A DNA stretch of 64,000 nt, from contig NZ_KI632511.1 of NCBI RefSeq assembly GCF_000504285.1, forward strand, positions 2,043,372 to 2,107,371, read 5' to 3'. A program made the translations under genes and the position numbers. This document shows, piece by piece, positions 51,927-61,063 of the stretch. Origin of the DNA: Actinospica robiniae DSM 44927 (GTDB taxonomy: Bacteria; Actinomycetota; Actinomycetes; Streptomycetales; Catenulisporaceae). The notes below the pieces were generated by a model. That model saw only the letters and a program-made list of their open reading frames with translations, ran no database searches and was not told the DNA's origin. Positions within the stretch are counted from its first letter, which is position 1, and each line of letters opens with the position of its first letter.

Positions 51927-54719
51927 TCAGACCGAGGGCAGCGCCCACTGCTGGTTGGTGCCGTCGTTGCAGTCCCAGATCTCCAGCTGCGTGCCTGCGG
52001 TACTGCTGAAGCCCGGGTCATCCAGGCACTTGCCGGACTGCGGGTTGCGCAACTCCCCGTCGGACTGCGGCTGCCAGATCTGCGCGCCGGTGGCATTGCA
52101 CGTGTAGAGCGCGACGAGGGTCCCGTCGGTGGTGGCACCGCCGGTCACGTCGAGGCACTTGCCGTTGTTCACCAGGGTGTCGCCGGTGGTCAGCTCCCAC
52201 TGCTGGCTGGTGCCGGCATCACAGTTCCAGATCTCGATCTTGTTGCCGTCGGCGGTGCTGTTGTCGGCGTCGTCCAGGCACATCCCGTTGGTCGCCACGG
52301 TGATCGGGCCGGCGATCGGCGGCATGTTCCACTTCTGATTCGCGCCGCCGTTGCAGTCCCAGATCTCCAGCTGAGTGCCCGCGGTCGTGCTCGAAGCCGG
52401 GTCGTCGAGGCACTTGCCGGACTGCGGATTCACCAGCGTGCCGTTGACGACGTTCCACTGCTGATTCGCGCCGCCGTTGCAGCTCCACAGGTCGACCAGC
52501 GTGCCGTCGGCCGTCGAGGTGTTACCGACGACGTCGAGGCAGCTGCCGTTGTTCACCAACGTGCCGTTCGAGTACTGCCACACCTGCGCGGCGGTGCCGT
52601 TGCACGTGTAGATGTCGACCTTGTTGCCGTTGGCGTTGCTGTTATTGGCGTCGTCGAGGCACAGTCCGGCGAGGCCCGAAGTGATCGGGCCGGCCGTGTA
52701 GGTGCCGATCCCGCCGGTTCCGGGAGTGATGTCGAGGTTGTCGAACTGGTCGGTCTGGTAGCCGACGACGCCGATGCCGGCCTGGCCGGAGGTGTAGGTG
52801 GTGTCGGTGGCCGAGCCGACGGCCTTGCCGTCGACCGTGGCGCTGATGGTCGAGCCCTGCATCGTCAGGGAGACGGTGTGCCAGGTGCCGGTGCCGAGCG
52901 CGGTGGCGGTACCGGAGGTCAGGGCGGTGATCTTGCCGCTGGTATCGCTTCGGTCGATCGACCACGCGCCGGTGTTGGAGACGCGTAGCAGGTAGGCGGC
53001 CTGATCCGACTGTGGCCTGTCTTGGATGTCGGCGCGGCCGAAGACTTCGGCGGTGCCGGCTTGTTCGAGGTCGACGTCCGTGCTGACGGTGTAGTTGGAC
53101 CAGGACGTGTCGCCGATCAACGCGAAGGCGTCGGAGTCGTTCTGCCATTCGATCGGCTTGATCGGAGTCGTCTGCTGCACGCACTGCCCGGTGCGGCCGT
53201 TGGCGCACGGCTCGACCTGGTACGCGCCCTGCATGGTCTCGAGGTACTTCGGCTCACTGCCGGTGGCGTCGGCCTCGTAGGTGTCGGAATAGGGCAGGGT
53301 GAGGGCCGCGGCGGCGGGGCTGGTCGCGGTGCCCTTGGCCTGACCCGTGGTCGTCGTCAGGGTATAGATGTACCCGGGCTGGACGGTGAGGGAGTACGAG
53401 CCGTTCGAAGGGGTGAGGTCCTGGGTGTGGATCAGCGAGGTGGACGGACTCGGCGCGTTGACGGCGGTGGCCCACACGTGCACGGTGCCGGTGGACAGCC
53501 CGCCGGAGACGTTGAGGGTGACGCTCTGGGCAGTAGTCGCGGTGGTGGTCTCGATGATCGTGGAGTAGTCGCTGCCGTTGGTCGACTTGAGCGAGACGTA
53601 GCTGCCGTTCTGCTCGTTGCCGCCGAGGTAGCCGGAGCCGGAGTCGAGGAACTGCCAGCCGGGCTGGGTGAACTGGGTGACCTGGGCGGTGGCCCAGGTG
53701 GACTCCCCGACGCTGTAGTTGCCGGACCACGGCTGGCTGGCGGTCATCATGCCGTCGGTCGGGTACGGCAGGTTCGGGGTGAGCGCGGCGATCAGCGGCC
53801 AGTTGATGTACGCCGTCATCTCCGCGTCCGTATACCCGCGAGTGATCGAGCGGATCAGCGCGGGGGCGCCGGAGTTCATGTCCTGCGACCCGTTTTCGCT
53901 GGCCCACAGGGGCTTTCCGGTGCTCTCGGCGGTGGCGTTGGCGGGACACGTGTCCGCGTTGCCGCCGTCACCGCCCTGGCAGGGGTAGTGCGTGCCGATG
54001 ATCTGCACGGCGTTGGCGAAGGCCGAATTGCTCGCCACGTCGTTGGCCACCGACCAGTCGCTGTCGGCGCCGACGATCTCGGTCGAGCCGTAGCCGGCGT
54101 TGTTGAGCGAGGTGCGCAGCTGCTCGTACCAGGAGACGTTGTAGCCGCGCTCGTTCCAGCCGCCGAGATAGTCGATCGTCAGGCCGTCCGCCTTGGCGCA
54201 TCCGAGCCAGGAGATCAGGTAGTTGATCATATCGGTGGACCAGAAGTTCCCCCCGCCGATCCAGCCCGGCGCGGCCCAGGCGAGACCGTAGAGCTTGATG
54301 TTCGAGTTGCGGGCCTTGGCCTGCTCCATCAGCCAGAACTCGTAGCCGGTGTTGCACTGGACGCTGCCCGCGGTGTGCTCGATCGACGGCTCCGCGCCGT
54401 CGGTGGAGTTGGCGTCCCCGCCGATCTCCACCTTCAGGATCTGCAGGTCCGCGCCGTAGTCGGGTTTGAACAGGTAGTCAAGGATCTGCGACTGCTGCGC
54501 GGCCGGATAGTCGATCAGGAGCCGCGAGTTCCCGCCGCCTCCGCTGATCGCGCCGATGCCGTCGAAAGTCCGCCCGGCACTCGCGCCGTTGACGGCGACG
54601 GTGGTGCCGGCGGCGGCATGCGCGGGCGCGGCGGCGAGGCCGTAAAGCAGGGAACTGAGGAGCGCGAGGACGGCGATCGCGGACCGCGAGACGAGCCGTC
54701 GCCGGTGAACTGAAGCCAT
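51927..54719 (-). CDS. Secreted GH59-type galactosidase with tandem ricin-type lectin domains
   Basis: A 930-aa secreted enzyme. The signal peptide (1 to about 35) ends in APAHA. The GH59 (galactocerebrosidase-type) barrel has the acid/base E190 in GGWNERG and nucleophile E275 in WASENGSQ; a beta-sandwich follows, then a concanavalin-like domain (about 510-680). Residues about 690-930 hold two ricin B-type lectin domains with repeated CLDDxxNS, QxW and NPQSGKCLDDP units. It should remove beta-galactosyl groups from a glycan or glycolipid to which the lectins anchor it. Start ATG 54719. It is divergent from the GH76 gene. Confidence 0.88.
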   Translation of the reverse strand: MASVHRRRLVSRSAIAVLALLSSLLYGLAAAPAHAAAGTTVAVNGASAGRTFDGIGAISGGGGNSRLLIDYPAAQQSQILDYLFKPDYGADLQILKVEIGGDANSTDGAEPSIEHTAGSVQCNTGYEFWLMEQAKARNSNIKLYGLAWAAPGWIGGGNFWSTDMINYLISWLGCAKADGLTIDYLGGWNERGYNVSWYEQLRTSLNNAGYGSTEIVGADSDWSVANDVASNSAFANAVQIIGTHYPCQGGDGGNADTCPANATAESTGKPLWASENGSQDMNSGAPALIRSITRGYTDAEMTAYINWPLIAALTPNLPYPTDGMMTASQPWSGNYSVGESTWATAQVTQFTQPGWQFLDSGSGYLGGNEQNGSYVSLKSTNGSDYSTIIETTTATTAQSVTLNVSGGLSTGTVHVWATAVNAPSPSTSLIHTQDLTPSNGSYSLTVQPGYIYTLTTTTGQAKGTATSPAAAALTLPYSDTYEADATGSEPKYLETMQGAYQVEPCANGRTGQCVQQTTPIKPIEWQNDSDAFALIGDTSWSNYTVSTDVDLEQAGTAEVFGRADIQDRPQSDQAAYLLRVSNTGAWSIDRSDTSGKITALTSGTATALGTGTWHTVSLTMQGSTISATVDGKAVGSATDTTYTSGQAGIGVVGYQTDQFDNLDITPGTGGIGTYTAGPITSGLAGLCLDDANNSNANGNKVDIYTCNGTAAQVWQYSNGTLVNNGSCLDVVGNTSTADGTLVDLWSCNGGANQQWNVVNGTLVNPQSGKCLDDPASSTTAGTQLEIWDCNGGANQKWNMPPIAGPITVATNGMCLDDADNSTADGNKIEIWNCDAGTSQQWELTTGDTLVNNGKCLDVTGGATTDGTLVALYTCNATGAQIWQPQSDGELRNPQSGKCLDDPGFSSTAGTQLEIWDCNDGTNQQWALPSV

Positions 54720-54829
54720 GGCTTGCTTCCTTCACGTGTCGAGCTGCTCAGCCCGGTACCCGACAGGGCGCGCCGACGCACCGGGCGTGGGTAGACCATG
54801 AGTGGGAGAAAATGTTCGAAGCTGTGGAG

Positions 54830-54858
54830 ATTGACGCAGCAAATGACAGCGTTGTCAA
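54830..54858 (-). promoter_or_regulatory. Candidate promoter for GH59 gene
   Basis: On the minus strand TTGACA (complement of 54853-54858) and GTCAAT (complement of 54830-54835) are spaced by 17 bases. The -35 overlaps the palindrome at 54844-54857, consistent with repression. Confidence 0.4.
54844..54857. promoter_or_regulatory. LacI-type operator candidate for GH59/GH76 pair
   Basis: TGACAGCGTTGTCA has perfect TGACA/TGTCA arms around a centre containing CG, like LacI/GalR-family operators of actinomycete sugar genes. No lacI-type gene lies in the window, so the regulator would be encoded elsewhere. Confidence 0.5.
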
Positions 54859-55037
54859 GAGTTTGTGCGTGTCTATCCGTGGCGTGCCACCCCGTGCCGC
54901 CCCCGCGTCGACCGGCACACGATCACTTACGTCGCTTTATGTTTGTTTTACTTGACGTGCCGTCAGACGCGATGTTCACTGAGGGCGAGCCGGTGAGGTT
55001 TAGACCATTACGCGCCGCCACCCAAAGGACCAAGAAG

Positions 55038-57065
55038 ATGTACTTACGCCGCCTGATAAGCGGAATCGGCGCCGCAGCACTGCTTTCGAGCCTGGCCGTC
55101 GTCGCATCCGCCGCACCGGCGCACGCGGCCTCCCCCGCCCTCGCCTCCTCCTCCGCCTCGGTCCGGCCCGACGCGAACACCACCGTCTGCAACGTCTACT
55201 GCGACGCCCGCGATCCGGCCCTCTCCCCCGGCGACCGGCTGGGTGCGACCGCCGGCGTGTGGAGCCGGGCCATCACCCTGCACTTCGACGATGCCGACGA
55301 CATGGCCTGGGCGAACCTCGCCAACGGCTCACCCACCGACGAAGTGTGGCTCGACCGGTCCTTCGACGGCGGGGCGACTTGGGCTTCGGGCAGCAAGCTC
55401 GGCGACACCACCGTCCCGACCGGCGACACCGGATGGCGGACCCTGATGTACAACGTCGACAACCCCTCCGCGCACGGCGTCGGCGCCATCCGCGCGTGCG
55501 GGAAAGCGGGCAACCGCACCGACATCGCCTGCACACCCTGGCTGCGCACCACCACACACGCCGGCAACGCGCAGGCCGCGTCGATCACGGCCCTGATGCA
55601 GTACTTCAACCCGGCCAGCGGCTCGTGGTCCGGCGGTCCGGGCTGGCAGGACGCCAACGCGCTGACCGACCTGATCGACTACATGCAGCTGACCGGCGAC
55701 TCCACCTACGAGTACGCGATCGGCTTGATCTACCAGGACAACGGCGGCGCGAGCTTCACCGACGCCTACATCGACGACACCGGATGGTGGGGCCTGGCCT
55801 GGCTGCGCGCGTACCAGTACACCGGAGACTCCGCGTACCTGCAGACCGCCGAGTACGACGCGAACTACATGGACCAGTACTGGGACACCGGCACGTGTGG
55901 CGGCGGCGTGTGGTGGTCGACCGCGAAGACGGCCAAGACCGCCATCGCCAACGAGCTCTTCCTCGAACTCAACGCCGCCCTGCACAACTCCATACCGAGT
56001 GACAGCACGTACCTCACCAGGGCACAGCAGGAATGGACCTGGTTCTCCGGGACCGGAATGATCAACTCGCAGAACCTCGTCAATGACGGACTCAACCTGT
56101 CCACCTGCAAGAACAACGGCGCCACCACGTTCACCTACAACCAGGGCGTCATCCTGGCCGGCCTGAGCCAGCTGAACCTCGCTGCGCCCAGCGCCTCGCT
56201 GCTCACCACCGCCAACGCGATCGCCACCGCCGCCACCGCTCATCTGACCAGCAGCGGCATCCTGGTCGACCCCTGCGAACCTAACGGCTGCGCCAACGAC
56301 GGCTACAGCTTCAAGGGCGTGTTCGTCCGCGACCTCGCCGAGTTCGCGCGCACCGCCAACACTTCCGCGTACAACCAGTTCCTCAATGCCCAGACATCGT
56401 CCGTGCTCGCCAAGGACACCGACGGCGACGGCCAGTCAGGCCTCCAGTGGGCCGGACCGCTCGACAATCTCAACTACCCCGACCAGCAGTCCGCCTCCGA
56501 CGCGTTCAATGCCGCCCTCGACCTGCCGACCTCGACCGGCGCGACCGGGACCATCAGCGGGTACGACGGCCTCTGCGTCGACGTCGCCGGCTCGAACACG
56601 GCCGACGGCACGAAGGTCGACGTCTACACCTGCAACGGCACCGGCGCACAGCAGTGGACCGCCGAGACCAACCAGACCCTGCAAGCCCTCGGCAAGTGCC
56701 TCGACGTCGCCTCCGGCGCATCCGCCGACGGCACCCTCGTCCAGCTCTACACCTGCAACAACACCGGCGCCCAGACCTGGCAGCGCCAAGCCGACGGCGC
56801 CTGGCTCAACCCCCAGTCCGGCAATGCCTCGACGACCCCGGCTACAGCACCACACCCGGCACCCAACTCGAGATCTGGGACTGCGACGCCGGCGCCAACC
56901 AGAACTGGACGCAGCCCTGACGCCGACATGGCGTCGCACCCCCGTCTACAGATGAAATCATGTGCTCATGAGCTACGACTTGGCCTGCTACGACCCGCAA
57001 GGCGAAACGCTGCGCCCGTAAGAACTCAGACGCGCCCGCCGTCAGCCCACTGCGTTACGCGATAA
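55038..57065 (+). CDS. Secreted GH76-type alpha-mannanase with lectin domain, probable 3' frameshift
   Basis: Start ATG 55038 opens a signal peptide (MYLRRLISGIG to APAHA, about 30 residues); AAAGGA lies upstream. The catalytic domain resembles GH76 endo-alpha-1,6-mannanases, with the Asp pair D246-D247 in YIDDTGWWG and Trp/Tyr-rich helices. A ricin-type lectin domain follows from about residue 500 (GLCVDVAGSN, GKCLDVASG). At about 56824 the expected GKCLDDPG reads GNASTT: one base (G) is missing. The reference frame resumes in the next frame as CLDDPGYSTTPGTQLE and stops at 56920, giving 627 residues when repaired. As read, translation runs on in the wrong frame to 57065, into the neighbouring gene. 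This is either a true mutation or a sequencing error. Confidence 0.8.
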   Translation: MYLRRLISGIGAAALLSSLAVVASAAPAHAASPALASSSASVRPDANTTVCNVYCDARDPALSPGDRLGATAGVWSRAITLHFDDADDMAWANLANGSPTDEVWLDRSFDGGATWASGSKLGDTTVPTGDTGWRTLMYNVDNPSAHGVGAIRACGKAGNRTDIACTPWLRTTTHAGNAQAASITALMQYFNPASGSWSGGPGWQDANALTDLIDYMQLTGDSTYEYAIGLIYQDNGGASFTDAYIDDTGWWGLAWLRAYQYTGDSAYLQTAEYDANYMDQYWDTGTCGGGVWWSTAKTAKTAIANELFLELNAALHNSIPSDSTYLTRAQQEWTWFSGTGMINSQNLVNDGLNLSTCKNNGATTFTYNQGVILAGLSQLNLAAPSASLLTTANAIATAATAHLTSSGILVDPCEPNGCANDGYSFKGVFVRDLAEFARTANTSAYNQFLNAQTSSVLAKDTDGDGQSGLQWAGPLDNLNYPDQQSASDAFNAALDLPTSTGATGTISGYDGLCVDVAGSNTADGTKVDVYTCNGTGAQQWTAETNQTLQALGKCLDVASGASADGTLVQLYTCNNTGAQTWQRQADGAWLNPQSGNASTTPATAPHPAPNSRSGTATPAPTRTGRSPDADMASHPRLQMKSCAHELRLGLLRPARRNAAPVRTQTRPPSAHCVTR

Positions 57066-57570
57066 CGCCAGGCGCGATGATCTCGGCGATTCGATGGGCG
57101 ACCTCGAGCGGGGTCAGGCCGTCGGTCTCGATGACGTGGTCGGCCGGGGTCGCCTGCGCGGAGGCGTATCGGCCCTGGTAGTACTCGTTGATGCCGGACC
57201 GTTCGGGATCCCCCTCGAAGCGCCGGGCCCACGTCTCGCGGCCGGCGTGCAGCTGGATCGACGCACGGGTCGCGGTCGGCGGCAGCAGCCCTTCGACGAG
57301 ACGATGCATCTCAGCGGACTGGAACACCCAGGTGATCATTAGGACGTCGACTCCGGCCTGCGCCGCATGATCTGCCACGGCACGGATATTCGCCTCCACC
57401 ATGGCGGTCGTCCGCTCGTCGACGCGCCACGGCTGGTGCAGCCAGAGGTAGTCGACATCGAGCCACTGAACGAGCTGCGGGCAGCGCACCGCCAGCCCCA
57501 TCAGGCGCCGAGCCGCGCTCGACTTGCCGACACCAGGCGCCCCACCCACCATCACGACATGCACCGGCAC
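57055..57570 (-). CDS. P-loop kinase-like protein
   Basis: A 171-aa protein with a Walker A loop GGAPGVGKSS (9-18), a DVDYLWLHQP acidic segment and a C-terminal adenylate-kinase-like helix pair. It is probably a small nucleoside, sugar or aminoglycoside-type kinase; the target is unknown. Start GTG 57570. Its 3' end overlaps the read-through tail of the frameshifted GH76 gene by 11 bases, which supports the view that the tail is not real coding sequence. Confidence 0.78.
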   Translation of the reverse strand: MPVHVVMVGGAPGVGKSSAARRLMGLAVRCPQLVQWLDVDYLWLHQPWRVDERTTAMVEANIRAVADHAAQAGVDVLMITWVFQSAEMHRLVEGLLPPTATRASIQLHAGRETWARRFEGDPERSGINEYYQGRYASAQATPADHVIETDGLTPLEVAHRIAEIIAPGVIA

Positions 57571-57662
57571 ACGCTAGGGGCTGCCTGACTTCCGGCACCA
57601 CCGATTTTCCGTTGTGCCGCAACGTACCTTTTCTCGAGCGTTGCCGGCGCGCTGCAACCGGC

Positions 57663-57680
57663 TTGGAGCCGGGTTGGAGC
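57663..57680 (+). promoter_or_regulatory. Direct TTGGAGC repeats with 11-bp period
   Basis: TTGGAGC at 57663-57669 and 57674-57680, start to start 11 bases, as expected for a SARP-type binding site near a promoter. The SARP gene at 58267 lies downstream beyond the lipoprotein remnant. No clear -10 box is seen. Confidence 0.3.
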
Positions 57681-57774
57681 GCTACTCGCGAGACTCGGTG
57701 TCAGGTCGGGTCGGGATGTGGAGGGGACCCCCCGCTCGGCCGAGTCCTCACACCACGTTCGGAAGAGCGATTCC

Positions 57775-58145
57775 ATGATCGGGAAGCCCATGTCACGATT
57801 GGTCCGGCGAGCGGCGAGCGCAGGCGGCGCCTTCGCGCTGGCCGCGGTTGCGGCTTGTTCTAGCGGGAGCGGCGCGTCTTCGACCTTCTCCGGCCCATCC
57901 GCTCAGGCCGAGCCGAGCCGGCCTTGCGTGCAGTGCTACGGCTTCAGCCTGCCGGACGTCGCCCGGCCGACGGCCGAACGAGCGGTTGCAGGGCTGGGTG
58001 CGATCAGACGACCGCGACGCCCGAAATCGCCTGGTCGGCCGCGGCCGAGCAAGCCGGGAATCAAGGTACTGCCGATCCGCAGACGGACCCGCGCCTCATC
58101 GCGGTCGTCCACGCTCGGTCACGCTGCATAGAGGCTGCGGGGTAG
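57775..58145 (+). pseudogene. Decayed lipoprotein gene
   Basis: ATG 57775 opens a lipoprotein signal (MIGKPMSRLVRRAAS, then lipobox LAAVAAC) followed by a Ser/Gly-rich spacer and QAEPSRPCVQCYGFSLPDV, which resembles a common actinomycete lipoprotein family. After about residue 70 the frame becomes Arg/Pro-rich. A credible continuation is found one frame over (CDQTTATPEIAWSAAAEQAG, ending at 58145), so at least one indel lies near 57960-57990. A short intact lipoprotein ending at 58131 cannot be excluded. Confidence 0.45.
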
Positions 58146-58266
58146 GACTTCGCGGGCCCGATCGACGCTACGGCGAGCGGTGGAGGCGGCATGACAGAGT
58201 TCGGCCGTGTTACGCTCGCGCCGGTTCCACCGTCGGGAGAGCAGCAACGCGGGGGCTTGGAGAACC

Positions 58267-61032
58267 ATGACCGTCCTCGAGTTCGGCATGCTCGGGCCTC
58301 TGCAAGTGGTGGAGGACGGCGCCGCACGGCGAGTGCCGACGGGCAAGCAGGGTACTGTCTTCGCCGCGTTGCTGCTGCGCGCGAATTCCGTGGTCTCCAT
58401 CGACGTTCTCGTCGAGACGCTCTGGCCGCACGGCTCCTCGGCCGGGGCCCGCAGCACCGTCCACTCGCACGTGCTTCGCTTGCGCCGCAGCCTGGGTGCG
58501 CATGCCGGCGAGCGGATTCACAGCAGCAGGGCCGGCTACCTGATCGAGGTCGCTCCCGGCGAACTCGACGTGGACCAGTTCGTGACGCTGACCGGCGACG
58601 CGGACACCGCGGCGGCCGAGCGGCGCTGGCTGCAGGCGAGCGCGCACTCCGAGTCCGCGCTCGGGCTGTGGCGGGGCGAGCCGATGGGTGAGCTGGAGGC
58701 CGAGGGCTGGCTCGCGCAGGAGGCGGCACGGCTCGTCGAACTGCGCAATCGAGCGATCGAACTGTGGGCCGAGACCGAGTTGCAGCTGGGCCGGCCTGAT
58801 CGGGTGATCGCCGTCCTGCAGACCCTGATCAGCGAAAATCCCCTGCGGGAACGGGGATACGCGCAGCTGATGCTCGCTCTGCACGCGACCGGGCGCACGG
58901 CTGAAGCGCTGGAGACCTTCCATCGAGTCAGAACACTGTTAGTCACTGAGCTCGGCGTCGAACCCGGCAGCCATCTCCGAGACGCCCACCAGACGGTGCT
59001 CACCACCGACTCGTACGCGCCGTCACCCGCTGTCAGGGCACCGACTCCGGCGCAGTTGCCCGCCCTGATCCCGGACTTCGTCGGACGCGCGCGCGAAGCG
59101 TCGGAGCTGGTGGATCTCCTGCGGCCTCGGGAAGATCGCGAGGCGGGCCTCGGCCGTTCGCCCTCGTCCGCGCGCATCGCCGTCATCTCCGGCCCGGGCG
59201 GCGTCGGGAAGAGCTCGCTCGCCCTCCTCGTCGGGCACGGGGCGATGCCCGGGTACGCAGGCGGCGCGCTGTACGCCGACCTGCGTGGCAGTTCGCCCTC
59301 CCCCGAGGAACCAGCCTCGGTGCTCACCTCGTTCCTGCACGCCTTGGGCGTCGAGGGCAGAGCCGTCCCCGACGATCTCGACGGACGTGCCGCGCTGCTG
59401 CGCTCCCTCACCGCCGCACGCGGCGTACTGATCCTCCTCGACGACGCCCGATCCAGCGCCCAAGTACGCCCCCTGCTGCCCGCGCCGGGCGGCGCGGCGC
59501 TGATCACCAGCCGATCACACCTGTCCGGCCTGGCCGGCGCACGGTGCATCGAGCTCGGCGAGCTGCCCTGGGAAGAAGCCATGGGTCTCTTGGCGGCGAT
59601 CGTGGGCACCGAGCGAGTCGAGCGCGAGCAGACGGCCGCCGAGGCGATCGTCGAGTCCTGCGGAAGGCTCCCGCTGGCCGTGCGTATCGCGGGCGCTCGC
59701 CTCGCCGCACGTCCGATGTGGCCGCTCTCCCACCTCGCGCAGCTGCTCGCAGACGATCGGCATCGGCTCGACGAGCTACACGTCGACGACGTCGGTGTCC
59801 GCGCCAGCCTTGAGCACAGCCTCGCCTGCCTCGACCCGGCGCAGGCGAACGCACTGCGTCTCCTATCGATCCCGGACGCGCCCGTCCTCGACCTCGGCAT
59901 GTCCGCGGCGATCCTCGGCCAGGACGAACGCACGGCGGGGCAGACCGTCGAGAAGCTGGTGGACGCCTGCCTGCTCTCGGCACCGAGACCGGACCGGTAC
60001 GCGTTCCATGATCTGACCCGGCTCTACGTGCGCGAAGTTGCCCAGGCCACTGATACCCGGCTGACGCGCGCCGAGGCGTTCTCGCGGGCACTGGACCTGC
60101 TGGATGCCAGGATTCAGGCCCACCTGCCGATCGCCCGCATTCGACAGGTGTTCGGCGCCGATGCCGCGACACCGCCGAACCGTCCGGTCCCTTCCCTGAC
60201 GCAGAGCCCGAACTGGGCGGTCGCACACCGCCTCGAGCTCCTCGCGTACGCGCTCCAGGCGGCTCTGGACCCTGATGTCCCCGCCGTGTGGGTCGCGCGG
60301 ATGTTCGAGCCCGTACTTCGCGCGTTCCTCGCCGCGGGACTGCGGTCGGAGGTGGACCGGTGCGGAAGGGCCATGCTGTCGGCGGCCCAGAGAGATCGGG
60401 ACGTGGAGGCCGAAGGCACCGCGCGCCGATTCGTCGGCTGGGCCGCGTTGTTCGACAACGACCTTCCGGCCGCGCGGTCGCAGTTCGAGCTCGCGGCGTT
60501 GCTGGGGACTGAGGCGGCCGACGAGCCTGGCCTCGCCGCGTGTGACCTGGCCTTCGGAATCCTGCATGCCCGGAACGGCGATTTCGGCCGGGCCGTCGAG
60601 CATCACCACCGTTCCTCCGACGCCTACGAAGGTCTGGGTCTGGCCGCCTGCGCCGCCGTCGCCTTCAACTACCTCGGCCAGCAATACTTCGCCGTCGGGC
60701 AACTCGATCGGGCCGTTGCGCATCTCAGCCGCGGACTCACGCTGGCCGAGGAGGGTGGCGACGGCCCGGTGGTCGCGATGGCGCTGTACATGCTCAGCGC
60801 CGCGAACTCCGCCCGCGGCTCGCACCAGGAAGCAATCGAGCTCGCGAACCGAGCGCTGGCGTTCGCCCGAGCCTGCGACGCGCGGTACAGCGAAGCGAGG
60901 GCGCTCGAACTCCTCGGCAAGGCATTGTCACGCGGCGGACGCGCCGAGGAGGGCGAGCGCTGCTTGACCGCTGCGTCAGCGCTCTTCGAGGATCTTCTGG
61001 GCGTGGCACCGGATGCGCGGGTGGCGGGATAG
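58267..61032 (+). CDS. AfsR/SARP-type transcriptional regulator with NB-ARC and TPR domains
   Basis: A 921-aa regulator. The N-terminal OmpR-like winged helix and BTAD domain (about 1-250, with LGPLQVVEDG, VHSHVLRLRRSLG and GRTAEALETFHRVR) define the SARP family. An NB-ARC ATPase follows with Walker A GPGGVGKSS (309-317) and LILLDDA, and the C-terminal third consists of TPR-like helical repeats. Start ATG 58267 has GGAGAA upstream. Such proteins activate secondary metabolite or developmental genes; none of those lie in this window, so the targets are presumably outside or elsewhere. Confidence 0.93.
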   Translation: MTVLEFGMLGPLQVVEDGAARRVPTGKQGTVFAALLLRANSVVSIDVLVETLWPHGSSAGARSTVHSHVLRLRRSLGAHAGERIHSSRAGYLIEVAPGELDVDQFVTLTGDADTAAAERRWLQASAHSESALGLWRGEPMGELEAEGWLAQEAARLVELRNRAIELWAETELQLGRPDRVIAVLQTLISENPLRERGYAQLMLALHATGRTAEALETFHRVRTLLVTELGVEPGSHLRDAHQTVLTTDSYAPSPAVRAPTPAQLPALIPDFVGRAREASELVDLLRPREDREAGLGRSPSSARIAVISGPGGVGKSSLALLVGHGAMPGYAGGALYADLRGSSPSPEEPASVLTSFLHALGVEGRAVPDDLDGRAALLRSLTAARGVLILLDDARSSAQVRPLLPAPGGAALITSRSHLSGLAGARCIELGELPWEEAMGLLAAIVGTERVEREQTAAEAIVESCGRLPLAVRIAGARLAARPMWPLSHLAQLLADDRHRLDELHVDDVGVRASLEHSLACLDPAQANALRLLSIPDAPVLDLGMSAAILGQDERTAGQTVEKLVDACLLSAPRPDRYAFHDLTRLYVREVAQATDTRLTRAEAFSRALDLLDARIQAHLPIARIRQVFGADAATPPNRPVPSLTQSPNWAVAHRLELLAYALQAALDPDVPAVWVARMFEPVLRAFLAAGLRSEVDRCGRAMLSAAQRDRDVEAEGTARRFVGWAALFDNDLPAARSQFELAALLGTEAADEPGLAACDLAFGILHARNGDFGRAVEHHHRSSDAYEGLGLAACAAVAFNYLGQQYFAVGQLDRAVAHLSRGLTLAEEGGDGPVVAMALYMLSAANSARGSHQEAIELANRALAFARACDARYSEARALELLGKALSRGGRAEEGERCLTAASALFEDLLGVAPDARVAG

Positions 61033-61063
61033 TCGGGCCAGAAGCCGCCGATGCGACGTGTGC

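Larger units (their letters stand above)
54720..55037. other. Divergent control region between GH59 and GH76 genes
   Basis: 318 bases between the two start codons. It contains the TGACAGCGTTGTCA palindrome and a candidate minus-strand promoter over it, the AAAGGA site before GH76, and no credible gene. The longer plus-strand frame reaching 54798 is considered untranslated leader. Confidence 0.6.

Noticed and set aside
54798-55037. Longer N-terminus for the GH76 protein
   Set aside because: The signal peptide begins at 55038; the upstream segment is the control region with the palindrome.
56825-57065. Novel C-terminal tail of the GH76 protein
   Set aside because: The tail is out of frame relative to the ricin-lectin consensus, and the consensus continues in the adjacent frame to a stop at 56920.
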